Below are positions 17,217-25,086 of a DNA stretch of 64,000 nucleotides, piece after piece (position 1 is the first letter of the stretch; each line of letters begins with the position of its first letter). The stretch is from JAJPXC01 sp964520525 (GTDB taxonomy: Bacteria > Bacteroidota > Bacteroidia > Bacteroidales > Muribaculaceae): NCBI GenBank assembly GCA_964520525.1, contig CAZFNR010000005.1:1-64000 (forward strand), in the 5' to 3' direction. The translations under genes and the position numbers were made by a program. The notes under the pieces were generated by a model. It saw nothing but the letters and a program-made list of their open reading frames with translations. It had not been told where the DNA came from and searched no databases.

Positions 17217-18002
17217 TTATTTGAACCTCCAGGTGATTACGCCTGACTGGTCGCCGTCTGAGTCGGTGCGCACCGAGAATCGCGAACGCCGCGATGCGTT
17301 GACACAGCGTTGGCGCACCGTAGAGTTTGCGGCGGCGGGTCCGTTACCACCCTCATAACTCGCCGACACCACCTGCCCTTTTGCATTGACTTTGACGCGT
17401 ATGCGTACTTCGCCCGAAAGTTGTGCGCTCGGTTTGTCAAACGACTCGATGGTGCGACCGGCCAGATTGTGCCCCGGAGAGCCCGACGCGGCTCCCGTGG
17501 CAGAGTTCCCATTGGGAGAACCGGACTTCCCTTGCCCCGTGCCCTTACCCGAGAATGTCATCTGTTTCTTGATTTTGTCTGACGCCTCTTTCTCACGGCG
17601 AGCTTTCTCGAGGGCGGCGATTTCCTCCTTCGTGGGACCGCTCTTCTCGGGCTTTGGTTTCTCCTTGACCTTCATCGGTGACTCCTGCTTCGATGTCACC
17701 ACGGGCGACGGCTCTGCCGGCTCGCCGGCGTTCACCGCATCATCGGCCTCCGGGGCGGCTTCGGCGGAAGTCTCGTCGGGCGCGGACTCATCGGGCGAGT
17801 TGACCGCAAGGGTCGGGGCGTCGCCGAGCATCACATACTCGCTGCCGAGCAATATGCCGTCATCCTCGGGCTGCGGTAGCGGCAGCGGTTCGCCTCCCGG
17901 CGGGAATTTCAGGCAAGCGATGATGCACACAACGATAATACCCGCGTATATCAGCAGGGTCAGAAGTGCGGCAATGATGGAGTCGCGGCGTGAACGGTTC
18001 AT
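17217..18002 (-). CDS. TonB/TolA-like energy-transducing periplasmic protein
   Basis: 261 residues. A short cytoplasmic N-terminus (MNRSRRDS) leads into one membrane helix (about 9-30), then a long Pro/Glu/Ala- and Lys/Glu-rich periplasmic linker (35-160, 'KVKEKPKPEKSG', 'LEKARREKEASDKIKKQ') and a Gly/Ser-rich hinge. The C-terminal TonB-like domain (about 185-261) has 'GEVRIRVKVNAKGQVVSASY'. It should carry proton-motive energy from the ExbB/ExbD complex to outer-membrane partners. It follows exbD by 26 bases. Whether it serves TonB-dependent uptake or a Tol-Pal role cannot be settled from sequence alone. Confidence 0.85.
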   Translation of the reverse strand: MNRSRRDSIIAALLTLLIYAGIIVVCIIACLKFPPGGEPLPLPQPEDDGILLGSEYVMLGDAPTLAVNSPDESAPDETSAEAAPEADDAVNAGEPAEPSPVVTSKQESPMKVKEKPKPEKSGPTKEEIAALEKARREKEASDKIKKQMTFSGKGTGQGKSGSPNGNSATGAASGSPGHNLAGRTIESFDKPSAQLSGEVRIRVKVNAKGQVVSASYEGGNGPAAANSTVRQRCVNASRRSRFSVRTDSDGDQSGVITWRFK

Positions 18003-18028
18003 CTGTGGGGCGGAGGCTGTTTGGGGGG

Positions 18029-18448
18029 TTACTGTTTTGGCTGTGTCGGTTTTGTGGCCAACACCATCTTGAGACTGTTGGTCGCTCCGAGGTTCAGCAC
18101 CTTGACGATGTCGCCATAGGGAACGCTCTCATCGGCAAATATGGCTATGAACCCATCGGGGCTTTGCTGCTGCGTGAGCTGGAGGAACGTGAGCAGTGAG
18201 TTTTCCTCCATCGGTTGAGGCTGTTCTTCGCCATACGACGCATAGAGTTTCCGCTCGCTGTCGATATACACTCTGGTGCTCGGCTTGATGGCTGTCTGCT
18301 CCGAACTCTGGGGTAGGTTGACTTGCAGTGCCGTCGGGAACACGAATGTCGAGGTAACCATGAAAAATATGAGCAACAGGAAGATGACATCGGTCATCGA
18401 CGCCATCGAAAATGTCGCCATCATGTCGTTTTGTCGCTTGAATGCCAT
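18029..18448 (-). CDS. exbD: ExbD/TolR-family biopolymer transport protein
   Basis: 139 residues. A short cytoplasmic N-terminus, one membrane helix near 15-38 containing the conserved Asp ('MASMTDVIFLLLIFFMV', Asp20, proton-coupling residue) and a periplasmic domain ('TRVYIDSERKLYASYG', 'VPYGDIVKVLNLGATN'). It forms the stator complex with ExbB. It lies 18 bases after exbB and before the TonB-like gene. Confidence 0.92.
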   Translation of the reverse strand: MAFKRQNDMMATFSMASMTDVIFLLLIFFMVTSTFVFPTALQVNLPQSSEQTAIKPSTRVYIDSERKLYASYGEEQPQPMEENSLLTFLQLTQQQSPDGFIAIFADESVPYGDIVKVLNLGATNSLKMVLATKPTQPKQ

Positions 18449-18466
18449 GATGTTGATTCTCTTTAG

Positions 18467-19195
18467 TTATTCGGCCGGCTCGTTGAGCAGGTCCATGAAT
18501 TCCATTGTCTTAGCCTCAAGAAGGTTCATGACCGAATTGATGCGAGCTACCAAATAGTTGTAGGCGAACATCGCTATTACTCCAACGATTAGACCGGCCA
18601 CGGTGGTCACCAAGGCGGTGTAGATTCCCTCGGAGAAGGCCGCGATGCCCGCAGTGTTGCCTGCGCTCGCGATGCCGTAAAACGCCTGTACCATGCCGGT
18701 TACAGTCCCCAAGAAACCCAGCATCGGCGCGCCGGCGGCTGTGGTGGCCAACCATGGAAGCCCCTTGCCGAGCGTGGAGATTTCTATGTTGCCGGTATTC
18801 TCGATTGCTACCAATACATCGTTCATCGGACGGCCTATGCGCGAGATTCCTTTGCTTATCAAGCGTGCGTAGGGCGAACCGTTGTTGCGGCACAAGTTTT
18901 GCGCGCTCTCGATTTCACCCTCGTGGATATAGTCCTTGATGCGGCGCATGAATGTGTCATCGTGGCGGGCGGCGCGGTTGATGACGATGGCGCGTTCGAT
19001 GAATATGTAGACACACACTATCGACAGCAGCACTATCGGTATCATCAGGAACCCACCCTTGACACAGAGATCCCAGACCGACAGCTCTTGGGCGGGTGCG
19101 GTGGATGTCGGGCTGATGGTTTCGGCCATTGTGGCAACCGTATCGGTTAAGGCTGACGTGGCGGCTTGTAGCGTAATTGACGAGAGTATTGACAT
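18467..19195 (-). CDS. exbB: ExbB/TolQ/MotA-type proton channel protein
   Basis: 242 residues with an N-terminal periplasmic extension (about 1-45) and three membrane helices: about 48-70 ('GFLMIPIVLLSIVCVYIFIE'), 145-170 and 190-215 ('GIYTALVTTVAGLIVGVIAM'). The conserved 'APMLGFLGTVTGMVQAF' loop is present. It forms the proton channel that powers the TonB-like protein encoded two genes downstream. First gene of exbB-exbD-tonB. Confidence 0.93.
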   Translation of the reverse strand: MSILSSITLQAATSALTDTVATMAETISPTSTAPAQELSVWDLCVKGGFLMIPIVLLSIVCVYIFIERAIVINRAARHDDTFMRRIKDYIHEGEIESAQNLCRNNGSPYARLISKGISRIGRPMNDVLVAIENTGNIEISTLGKGLPWLATTAAGAPMLGFLGTVTGMVQAFYGIASAGNTAGIAAFSEGIYTALVTTVAGLIVGVIAMFAYNYLVARINSVMNLLEAKTMEFMDLLNEPAE

Positions 19196-19246
19196 TTGAT
19201 TGGTTTATTTGTTCGGTATGTTCTGTTTGTTAGGTTCTTAACTGCT

Positions 19247-19960
19247 CTATGATAGGCAAGCCTTATAGCGTGCTATCGTCTCTTTAAGGCCGAGATACAG
19301 GGCGTCGCAGATGAGGGCGTGACCTATCGAGACCTCGTTCAGATACGGCAGGCGGTCGCTGAAAAACTTGAGGTTTTCAAGGCTGAGGTCATGGCCGGCG
19401 TTTACGCCGAGACCGGCCTTGTGGGCGGCTTTGCTCGCCTCGACAAATGGTGCCACGGCGCGCTCCGGGTCTTGCGGATAGAGGTCTGCGTAGGGCTTGG
19501 TGTACAGCTCAACGCGGTCCGCCCCCGTCTTTGCCGCCAATCGTATGTTGTCGGTATCGGTCCCGACGAAAATCGACGAGCGTATGCCGGCATCGCGCAG
19601 ACGGTCGACGACCGATGTCAGAAATTCAATGTTGGGCCCCACTTCCCATCCTGCGGATGATGTCAGGTCGCCGGGGGCGTCAGGGACTAACGTGACCTGC
19701 TCAGGCTTCACTTTAAGCACCAAGTCCATGAACTCGGCCGACGGATACCCCTCGATGTTAAACTCTGTTTTGACCAAAGGGCGCAGCTTGTAGACATCGT
19801 CGCGGCGGATATGACGCTCATCGGGCCGGGGGTGTACCGTGATTCCCTGGGCTCCGAAGCTCTCGCAGTCGACAGCCACCTGTTCAACATCGGGATGGTT
19901 CTCGCCGCGCGAGTTGCGCAATGTGGCGATTTTATTTATGTTTACACTCAGATTAGTCAT
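19247..19960 (-). CDS. pdxJ: Pyridoxine 5'-phosphate synthase
   Basis: 237 residues, normal length. It condenses 1-deoxyxylulose 5-phosphate with 3-amino-2-oxopropyl phosphate to give pyridoxine 5'-phosphate (vitamin B6, DXP route). It has a TIM barrel with 'LSVNINKIATLRNSRG', 'GITVHPRPDERHI', 'FNIEGYPSAEF', 'VNAGHDLSLENL' and 'EVSIGHALI'. The order exbB-pdxJ-(divergent) nadK is one I recall from other Bacteroidales. Confidence 0.96.
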   Translation of the reverse strand: MTNLSVNINKIATLRNSRGENHPDVEQVAVDCESFGAQGITVHPRPDERHIRRDDVYKLRPLVKTEFNIEGYPSAEFMDLVLKVKPEQVTLVPDAPGDLTSSAGWEVGPNIEFLTSVVDRLRDAGIRSSIFVGTDTDNIRLAAKTGADRVELYTKPYADLYPQDPERAVAPFVEASKAAHKAGLGVNAGHDLSLENLKFFSDRLPYLNEVSIGHALICDALYLGLKETIARYKACLS

Positions 19961-19979
19961 CTAAATTGTTCCTTTTTGT

Positions 19980-19996
19980 AACGGTTTATAACCGTT
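19980..19996. promoter_or_regulatory. Inverted repeat upstream of pdxJ
   Basis: AACGGTT, three bases, AACCGTT: a perfect 7-bp inverted repeat 20 bases before the pdxJ ATG, inside the pdxJ leader. It could be an operator or an RNA hairpin in the untranslated region. The interval 19961-20148 also holds a minus-strand TACTTTTG at 20093-20100, a plausible distal pdxJ promoter. Confidence 0.4.
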
Positions 19997-20057
19997 GTAT
20001 ATAATCTTTTTACCTGTCAATTCGTTGAATATACGATGGAATTTACAAAATAAGTTG

Positions 20058-20065
20058 TAAATTTG
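20058..20065 (+). promoter_or_regulatory. Promoter -7 box before the ACT-like/nadK pair
   Basis: TAAATTTG on the plus strand matches TAnnTTTG. It lies about 80 bases before the ATG at 20149. No clear TTTG stands at the -33 position, so this is moderate evidence only. Confidence 0.45.
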
Positions 20066-20148
20066 TGATAACAACTTGAAATGTATTAACTGCAAAAGTA
20101 GTCAGAAATTATAAAAAACCGAAACAATTGAGAGCAAAAGATGAGATA

Positions 20149-20466
20149 ATGACAGGTTTTGCCACGCTTTCCGACACTACCGACCTGCTGGTTACCTGCA
20201 CGCCCGACGATTATTCGGCTTCGGCTATCGCAAGAGCGGTCGAGGACTGCGACGCGCACCTGCTGAGCCTCAGCGTCAACCCTCGTCGCGACGAGTCGGG
20301 GAGGCTTCTGGTCTCTCTGACAGTGAACCGTCTCGATGGGACGGCGATAGCCCGCTCGCTCGAACGCTACGGATTCCGTGTGGACAATATCTCCGGTCCC
20401 GGCGGAGCGATCGACAAATCATTGCGCGACCGCGCCCTTGAAGTTATCCATTACCTGGAAGTCTGA
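20149..20466 (+). CDS. ACT-domain-like small protein upstream of NAD kinase
   Basis: 105 residues from the ATG at 20149 (MTGFATLSDTTDLL); a TTG seven codons upstream is less likely. The pattern 'SASAIARAVEDCDAHLLSLSVN' and 'GRLLVSLTVNRLDGTAIARSLERYG' fits an ACT-like ligand-binding fold with beta-alpha-beta units. In other Bacteroidales, as I recall, the gene at this position carries a CBS pair before such a domain; here only the C-terminal part is present. It lies 43 bases before nadK, so a regulatory link to NAD(P) metabolism is plausible but not shown. Confidence 0.65.
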   Translation: MTGFATLSDTTDLLVTCTPDDYSASAIARAVEDCDAHLLSLSVNPRRDESGRLLVSLTVNRLDGTAIARSLERYGFRVDNISGPGGAIDKSLRDRALEVIHYLEV

Positions 20467-20509
20467 CAGCCGGTTATCACATCGCCACTCTCCACTCACC
20501 GTTATTGAA

Positions 20510-21379
20510 ATGAGAATAGCAATCTACGGCAATCAGTACCAAAACGAACACCTCGCCGATCTCGCGGCATTCCTTGAGGAGTTAAGCCGCCGCAACGTCG
20601 GGATTGAGATGGAATCTTCGTTCTTCAACTATCTGTGCCGCGTGCTACCCGCGCCTCCACCGGTGCAAAACACTATTGACAGCCGGCAATTCTCGGCGGA
20701 GTTGGCGTTGAGCATTGGCGGCGACGGTACATTCCTGCGAACGGCCGAATGGGTCGCCGACAAGGCGATTCCGATTCTCGGTATAAACACCGGACACTTG
20801 GGCTATCTCGCGGCTGTGCCGATTAGCGAAGCCGTTTCAATGGTTGAGGATGTGATGGAGGGGAGATGCCAAATCGAGGAACGCGCATTGCTGCGGATTG
20901 AGGTAGTGGGGCATGAAATTGAGCAGTGGCCCTATGCTCTCAATGAAGTGGCTGTGTTAAAGGCCGATACCGCATCGATGATTACGGTCAAGGCGCGCAT
21001 CGCAGGCCGTGAACTCGCCACATATCTCGCCGACGGATTGATAGTCTCGACTCCGACCGGAAGCACCGGATACAACCTTTCAGTGGGTGGCCCTATCGTC
21101 GAGCCTACAGCTCCCAATTGGGTCATTTCGCCAATATCCGCCCATTCCCTAACCATGAGGCCACTCGTGGTCTCGTCAGACGCGGTTGTCGATTTGCTTA
21201 CCACTTCACGGGCGCAATCCTATCGCGTGAGCATCGACGGCAGAGCGGTAACGCTCCCGGCGGGGACGGCTATAAGGCTGAGCCGCGCAACGTTCGCCAT
21301 CCGCGTTGTGCAGCGGCAGGGGCACACATTCGCTTCAACACTCCGCCACAAACTGCTTTGGGGGCTGGACTCGCGTTGA
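20510..21379 (+). CDS. nadK: NAD kinase
   Basis: 289 residues from the ATG at 20510 (MRIAIYGNQY), where the conserved first strand begins. It phosphorylates NAD to NADP with ATP. The catalytic GGDGT is at 70-74 ('LSIGGDGTFLRTAEW') and the substrate loop 'DGLIVSTPTGSTGYNLS' follows. It runs convergent to polA with a 74-base gap that holds no strong terminator. Confidence 0.96.
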   Translation: MRIAIYGNQYQNEHLADLAAFLEELSRRNVGIEMESSFFNYLCRVLPAPPPVQNTIDSRQFSAELALSIGGDGTFLRTAEWVADKAIPILGINTGHLGYLAAVPISEAVSMVEDVMEGRCQIEERALLRIEVVGHEIEQWPYALNEVAVLKADTASMITVKARIAGRELATYLADGLIVSTPTGSTGYNLSVGGPIVEPTAPNWVISPISAHSLTMRPLVVSSDAVVDLLTTSRAQSYRVSIDGRAVTLPAGTAIRLSRATFAIRVVQRQGHTFASTLRHKLLWGLDSR

Positions 21380-21453
21380 TTCACAGCCGGCAATCCCGAG
21401 GAGCGTCTTAGCGGCACGCTCGGCATCCATCTCCTAAACCGCGTTTGCTCATC

Positions 21454-24201
21454 TTAATGAGCCTCAAGCCAGTTTTGTCCGACACCCGATGACACTTCGA
21501 GCGGCACGCGACCCCGATAGGCTCCCACCATACCATCGGTTATTATCTTTTGCAGGCGAGGTAACTCATCGGGCACCACGTTAAATATCAATTCGTCATG
21601 CACCTGCATAATCATCCTTGATTTTAGGCCCTCGCGCTCCATGGCGGCGTATATCTCTACCATGGCGCGTTTGATTATGTCGGCCGCACTCCCCTGAAGT
21701 GGAGCGTTGATGGCGTTGCGCTCGGCATATCCCCTGACAACCGCGTTTCGCGAATTAATCTCCGGGAGATAACGTTTGCGCCCCATTATTGTGGTAACAT
21801 ACCCGTCGGCGCGAGCTTGTTCGATGGAGCGTTCCATATACTCTTTAACTCCGGGATATGACTCGAAGTAGCCGTTTATCAGTGCTTTAGCCTCGGAACG
21901 CGGGATGCCTAACCTTTCTGCCAACCCGAACGCTGAAATGCCGTAAATGATGCCGAAATTGGCGGTCTTTGCACTGCGGCGTTGGTCGTCGGTGACGCTT
22001 TCAAGCGGCTCCTTGTATATTTTGGCGGCTGTGGCCTGATGGATGTCCACTCCGAGGTGGAACGCTTCTATCATCGAGCGGTCGCCGCTGAGGTCAGCCA
22101 TCAGCCTAAGCTCGATTTGCGAGTAATCGGCTGATAGAAACAGGTCGCCGGGGTCTGCGATGAATGCCCGGCGGATTTCGCGACCGTCGTCGCTTCTAAC
22201 TGGGATGTTCTGCAGGTTGGGGTTGGTCGACGATAGACGCCCCGTCGCGGTAACCGTCTGGTTATACGAGGTATGTATCTTGCCCGTCGCGGGATTAATC
22301 AGAGCGGGCAGCGCATTTATGTAGGTGGTCAGCAATTTGCGCAGACGGCGTATCTTCAGGATTAGCTCTACTATCGGGTGGGCGTGGGCATATTTCTCAA
22401 GCACCTCCTCGGTAGTGGAGTACGCCCCCTTCTTAGTGCGTTTCGCCTTCGGGTCGAGTTTGAGCTGCCCGAAGAGCACCTCTCCGACCTGTGAGGGAGA
22501 ACTGAGATTAAACTCAATGCCCGCCAGCTCATAGACTTGGCTTTCCATCCGCTGCAACCGTTCGGTCAGTGCCGATGAGAGGCTGTTGAGCTCTTTCACA
22601 TCGATTCTCACACCGGTCCACTCCATCTCGGCGAGCACCGGGATGAGCGGCAGCTCGATGTCGTGCAGCAGTTTCGAGACCCCCCCCTCTTCGAGCGCGG
22701 GGATAAGCGCGGCCCTTAAACGCAGAGTGATGTCGGCCTCCTCGCATAGACGGCTTAAGCATTGGTCGGCGGCGATTGTCCCGGCGGCGCGATTGTCGTG
22801 CGACGGGTCATCATACGACATGGTGTGATAGTTAAGCATCGCCGACGCCACCATTGGCAGTGTGTGGCGCATTTCGGGCTGAAGCAGATAATGGGCCACC
22901 GAAGTGTCAAAAAACTTGGCAGGAAGCGGCAACCCCTCGTTTTTAAGCAGTAAATAGTTGCGCTTCATGTCGTGGCTCGTTATCGTCGTGTCGGCTGATA
23001 GCAGCGGCGTTATCGCCGACTTGACCTCGTCGCGCGCCGTTGAGTCGGAGGGGAGTGTGATGTAGACGGCTTCGTCAGGTGCTATGGCTAACGCTATCGC
23101 CTCGATGCGCGAGGTCATCGTGTCATCGCCTGATGCCGATATGGCCATCCCGACAGCCTCGCAACTGGCGGCGCGGCTCACAAACTCACCTATTTCAGCC
23201 AATTCGGTCAAGGCGAGGTAGTTGGCGTTGAGTGCCATCGCCTGCGTCGACCCCGTGGCATCGGTTGCCGCGTCGAAGTCAAAAAGCGACGGCTCTCCCG
23301 CGGGAAGCGGAGCCATTGGCTCTGTGTTGACCGACAGCCGCTTGGCGAGAGTCTTAAACTCTAAGTCACTGAATATCTTGAGAAGCCTGTCGACATTCTC
23401 GGGGCGGCGGCGCAGGTCGTCGAAATCGACATCCATCTGTATGTCGGTCTTTATCGTGGCGAGAAACTTGGAAAACCGTATTTTCTCGGCGTTTTCAGTT
23501 ATGCGGCGTTGGAGGGCACCTTTAAGCTTGTCGGTATTGTCGAGAAGATTTTCCACGGAACCCCACTCCTTGATAAGTTTCGATGCCGTCTTTTCTCCCA
23601 CACCGGGGCAACCGGGGATGTTGTCGACGGCATCACCCTCTAAGGCGAGAAGATCGATTACTTGCGACGGACGGTCTATGCCGTAACGCTCGCATACTTC
23701 CCTCGGACCCCTCACCTCAAACCCCTGTTGCTTCAACGCAGGCCGATACATCAGCACTTTGTCGGTCACAAGCTGGCCGTAATCCTTGTCGGGGGTCATC
23801 ATGTATGTCACAAACCCGTTGGCCTCGGCCAAGCGCGACAACGTGCCTATCACGTCGTCGGCCTCATAGCGTGCCATCTCAATAACCGGGATGTTGTAGG
23901 CTTCAAGTATTTCCTTTATATAGGGTATCGCAACCGTTATCCCTTCCGGCTGGGCATCGCGGTTGGCTTTGTACTCGGGATAAGCCTCATGGCGGAAAGT
24001 CGCGCCCCCCCTCGGGTCGAAGCACACCGCTATATGGGTGGGATTCTCTTTGCGCAGCAAATCGTCGAGTGTGTTGCAAAAACCATATATAGCCGACGTG
24101 TCAATCCCCTTGGTCGTGAAACGCGGCGATTTCATCAATGCGTAATATGCTCGGTAGATTAGAGCGTAAGCGTCTAAAAGAAAAAGTTTTTTTTCGTCCA
24201 T
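21454..24201 (-). CDS. polA: DNA polymerase I
   Basis: 915 residues, full length. It fills gaps and removes RNA primers. The N-terminal 5'-3' exonuclease (about 1-290) has 'GDAVDNIPGCPGVGEKTA'. The middle 3'-5' exonuclease-like domain (about 320-510) lacks the DxE start of the active site (the region reads 'CEAVGMAISASGDD'), so proofreading is probably lost, as in many relatives. The polymerase domain (about 550-915) carries 'SADYSQIELR', 'AKTANFGIIYGISAFG' and 'MQVHDELIF'. Confidence 0.97.
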   Translation of the reverse strand: MDEKKLFLLDAYALIYRAYYALMKSPRFTTKGIDTSAIYGFCNTLDDLLRKENPTHIAVCFDPRGGATFRHEAYPEYKANRDAQPEGITVAIPYIKEILEAYNIPVIEMARYEADDVIGTLSRLAEANGFVTYMMTPDKDYGQLVTDKVLMYRPALKQQGFEVRGPREVCERYGIDRPSQVIDLLALEGDAVDNIPGCPGVGEKTASKLIKEWGSVENLLDNTDKLKGALQRRITENAEKIRFSKFLATIKTDIQMDVDFDDLRRRPENVDRLLKIFSDLEFKTLAKRLSVNTEPMAPLPAGEPSLFDFDAATDATGSTQAMALNANYLALTELAEIGEFVSRAASCEAVGMAISASGDDTMTSRIEAIALAIAPDEAVYITLPSDSTARDEVKSAITPLLSADTTITSHDMKRNYLLLKNEGLPLPAKFFDTSVAHYLLQPEMRHTLPMVASAMLNYHTMSYDDPSHDNRAAGTIAADQCLSRLCEEADITLRLRAALIPALEEGGVSKLLHDIELPLIPVLAEMEWTGVRIDVKELNSLSSALTERLQRMESQVYELAGIEFNLSSPSQVGEVLFGQLKLDPKAKRTKKGAYSTTEEVLEKYAHAHPIVELILKIRRLRKLLTTYINALPALINPATGKIHTSYNQTVTATGRLSSTNPNLQNIPVRSDDGREIRRAFIADPGDLFLSADYSQIELRLMADLSGDRSMIEAFHLGVDIHQATAAKIYKEPLESVTDDQRRSAKTANFGIIYGISAFGLAERLGIPRSEAKALINGYFESYPGVKEYMERSIEQARADGYVTTIMGRKRYLPEINSRNAVVRGYAERNAINAPLQGSAADIIKRAMVEIYAAMEREGLKSRMIMQVHDELIFNVVPDELPRLQKIITDGMVGAYRGRVPLEVSSGVGQNWLEAH

Positions 24202-24239
24202 TTATGGCTAATCGGCTCGTTTTTGCCGCCGATTGGCGA

Positions 24240-24270
24240 TAAAGTTACAACCAAACCATCGCTCTGCAAA
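24240..24270 (-). promoter_or_regulatory. polA promoter
   Basis: On the minus strand: TTTG (plus 24267-24270), 19 bases, TAACTTTA (24240-24247). The last base departs from the consensus G. The expected transcript start lies about 30 bases before the polA ATG at 24201. Confidence 0.5.
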
Positions 24271-24342
24271 CCCCACGCTCATTTTTTCGCGACCTCGCCC
24301 GCCCTTTTTAACACCAATTAATAAATTAGAGATATTCAGAAA

Positions 24343-24462
24343 ATGGCCAACATTACCGTTCGTCGTCTGAGAATCGCATATCCGCTAACGAGTCAGACGT
24401 TCAACCCCATTCACAACCATCCTCGGCCCATTATTCCATGTCCGCAAGAGTCCATTAACTGA
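24343..24462 (+). CDS. Possible small ORF (39 aa) ending inside a direct repeat
   Basis: ATG at 24343 through TGA at 24462, 39 residues (MANITVRRLRIAY... ending PQESIN). Its last codons lie within the 19-bp direct repeat at 24446-24464. I see no homologue, no strong promoter and no clear ribosome-binding signal. It might be the tail or remnant of a gene disrupted by insertion of the neighbouring AT-rich module, or chance. Otherwise the interval 24271-24468 holds nothing recognisable. Confidence 0.2.
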   Translation: MANITVRRLRIAYPLTSQTFNPIHNHPRPIIPCPQESIN

Positions 24463-24464
24463 AT
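24446..24464. repeat. 19-bp direct repeat, left copy
   Basis: AAGAGTCCATTAACTGAAT, perfectly repeated at 28033-28051. The pair encloses the AT-rich three-gene operon at 24469-27733. It resembles the boundary of an inserted module (attachment-type or recombination repeat); no integrase is present between the copies. Confidence 0.8.
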
Positions 24465-24468
24465 ATCC

Positions 24469-25086
24469 TTATTTATAATAATTAGGCCCGGAACTGTCAG
24501 AATTAACGAGACGATTAAGTTTTGGAATGTAAATAAGTATTCTTTTCGTTTTCAAGTAAACAATATTTCCGGTAATGTAATAACTACCGGAATAATAAAT
24601 AGTTTCAGTTTCGTCGTGACGGGTTATTTTGTAGGTAGAATCTGAAAAAGTAATAAATTCATTGTCGCGCTCGTCGTTGTGGCTGTACTGGTACCACGTT
24701 TTACTTTTGAGGATTTCCTTGGTAAGAGTTCCGCTCTCTTTTGCGTATTCGGCAACTGGGACTGAAAGTAGTTGGCTTTTGCCGATGAGCACTCCGTCGA
24801 CTTCCGCAGAAATGAAGAAAGGTAAGTTTCCCCAATTAGCATCGGCGAAATTTTCGTTAGAGCCAACAGTCAGCGATAGAACTCCGAAATCATTTGTTGT
24901 CTCGGTTTTAGTTTCATCGCAAACGATATTGCCTTTAGAATCAGTAATTTGTATCTTAACGGAGACTGTTTCGTTGGCACGAGGTTGTCCAGTTGCATTA
25001 TGCAGCAACGACACTTGATAACCAATCTGTGCGTTTACGCAAAAATATGTGTAAACAACTACTATAAATAGAATTATTCGTTTCAT
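24469..25086 (-). CDS. Secreted hypothetical protein of Bacteroidetes 'tail-fibre-like' type
   Basis: 205 residues with a signal peptide (MKRIILFIVVVYTYFCVNAQ). Residues 21-115 match a domain common at the N-terminus of exported Bacteroidetes proteins: 'IGYQVSLLHNATGQPRAN', 'DFGVLSLTVGSNENFADANW', 'FFISAEVDGVLIG' and 'SQLLSVPVAEYAKESG'. The rest is beta-rich with a lipocalin-like 'TFSDSTYKITRHDE' flavour, function unknown. Its start overlaps the stop of the preceding gene by four bases (25083-25086). Base composition is AT-richer than in the flanking housekeeping genes, which suggests acquisition by transfer. Confidence 0.7.
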   Translation of the reverse strand: MKRIILFIVVVYTYFCVNAQIGYQVSLLHNATGQPRANETVSVKIQITDSKGNIVCDETKTETTNDFGVLSLTVGSNENFADANWGNLPFFISAEVDGVLIGKSQLLSVPVAEYAKESGTLTKEILKSKTWYQYSHNDERDNEFITFSDSTYKITRHDETETIYYSGSYYITGNIVYLKTKRILIYIPKLNRLVNSDSSGPNYYK

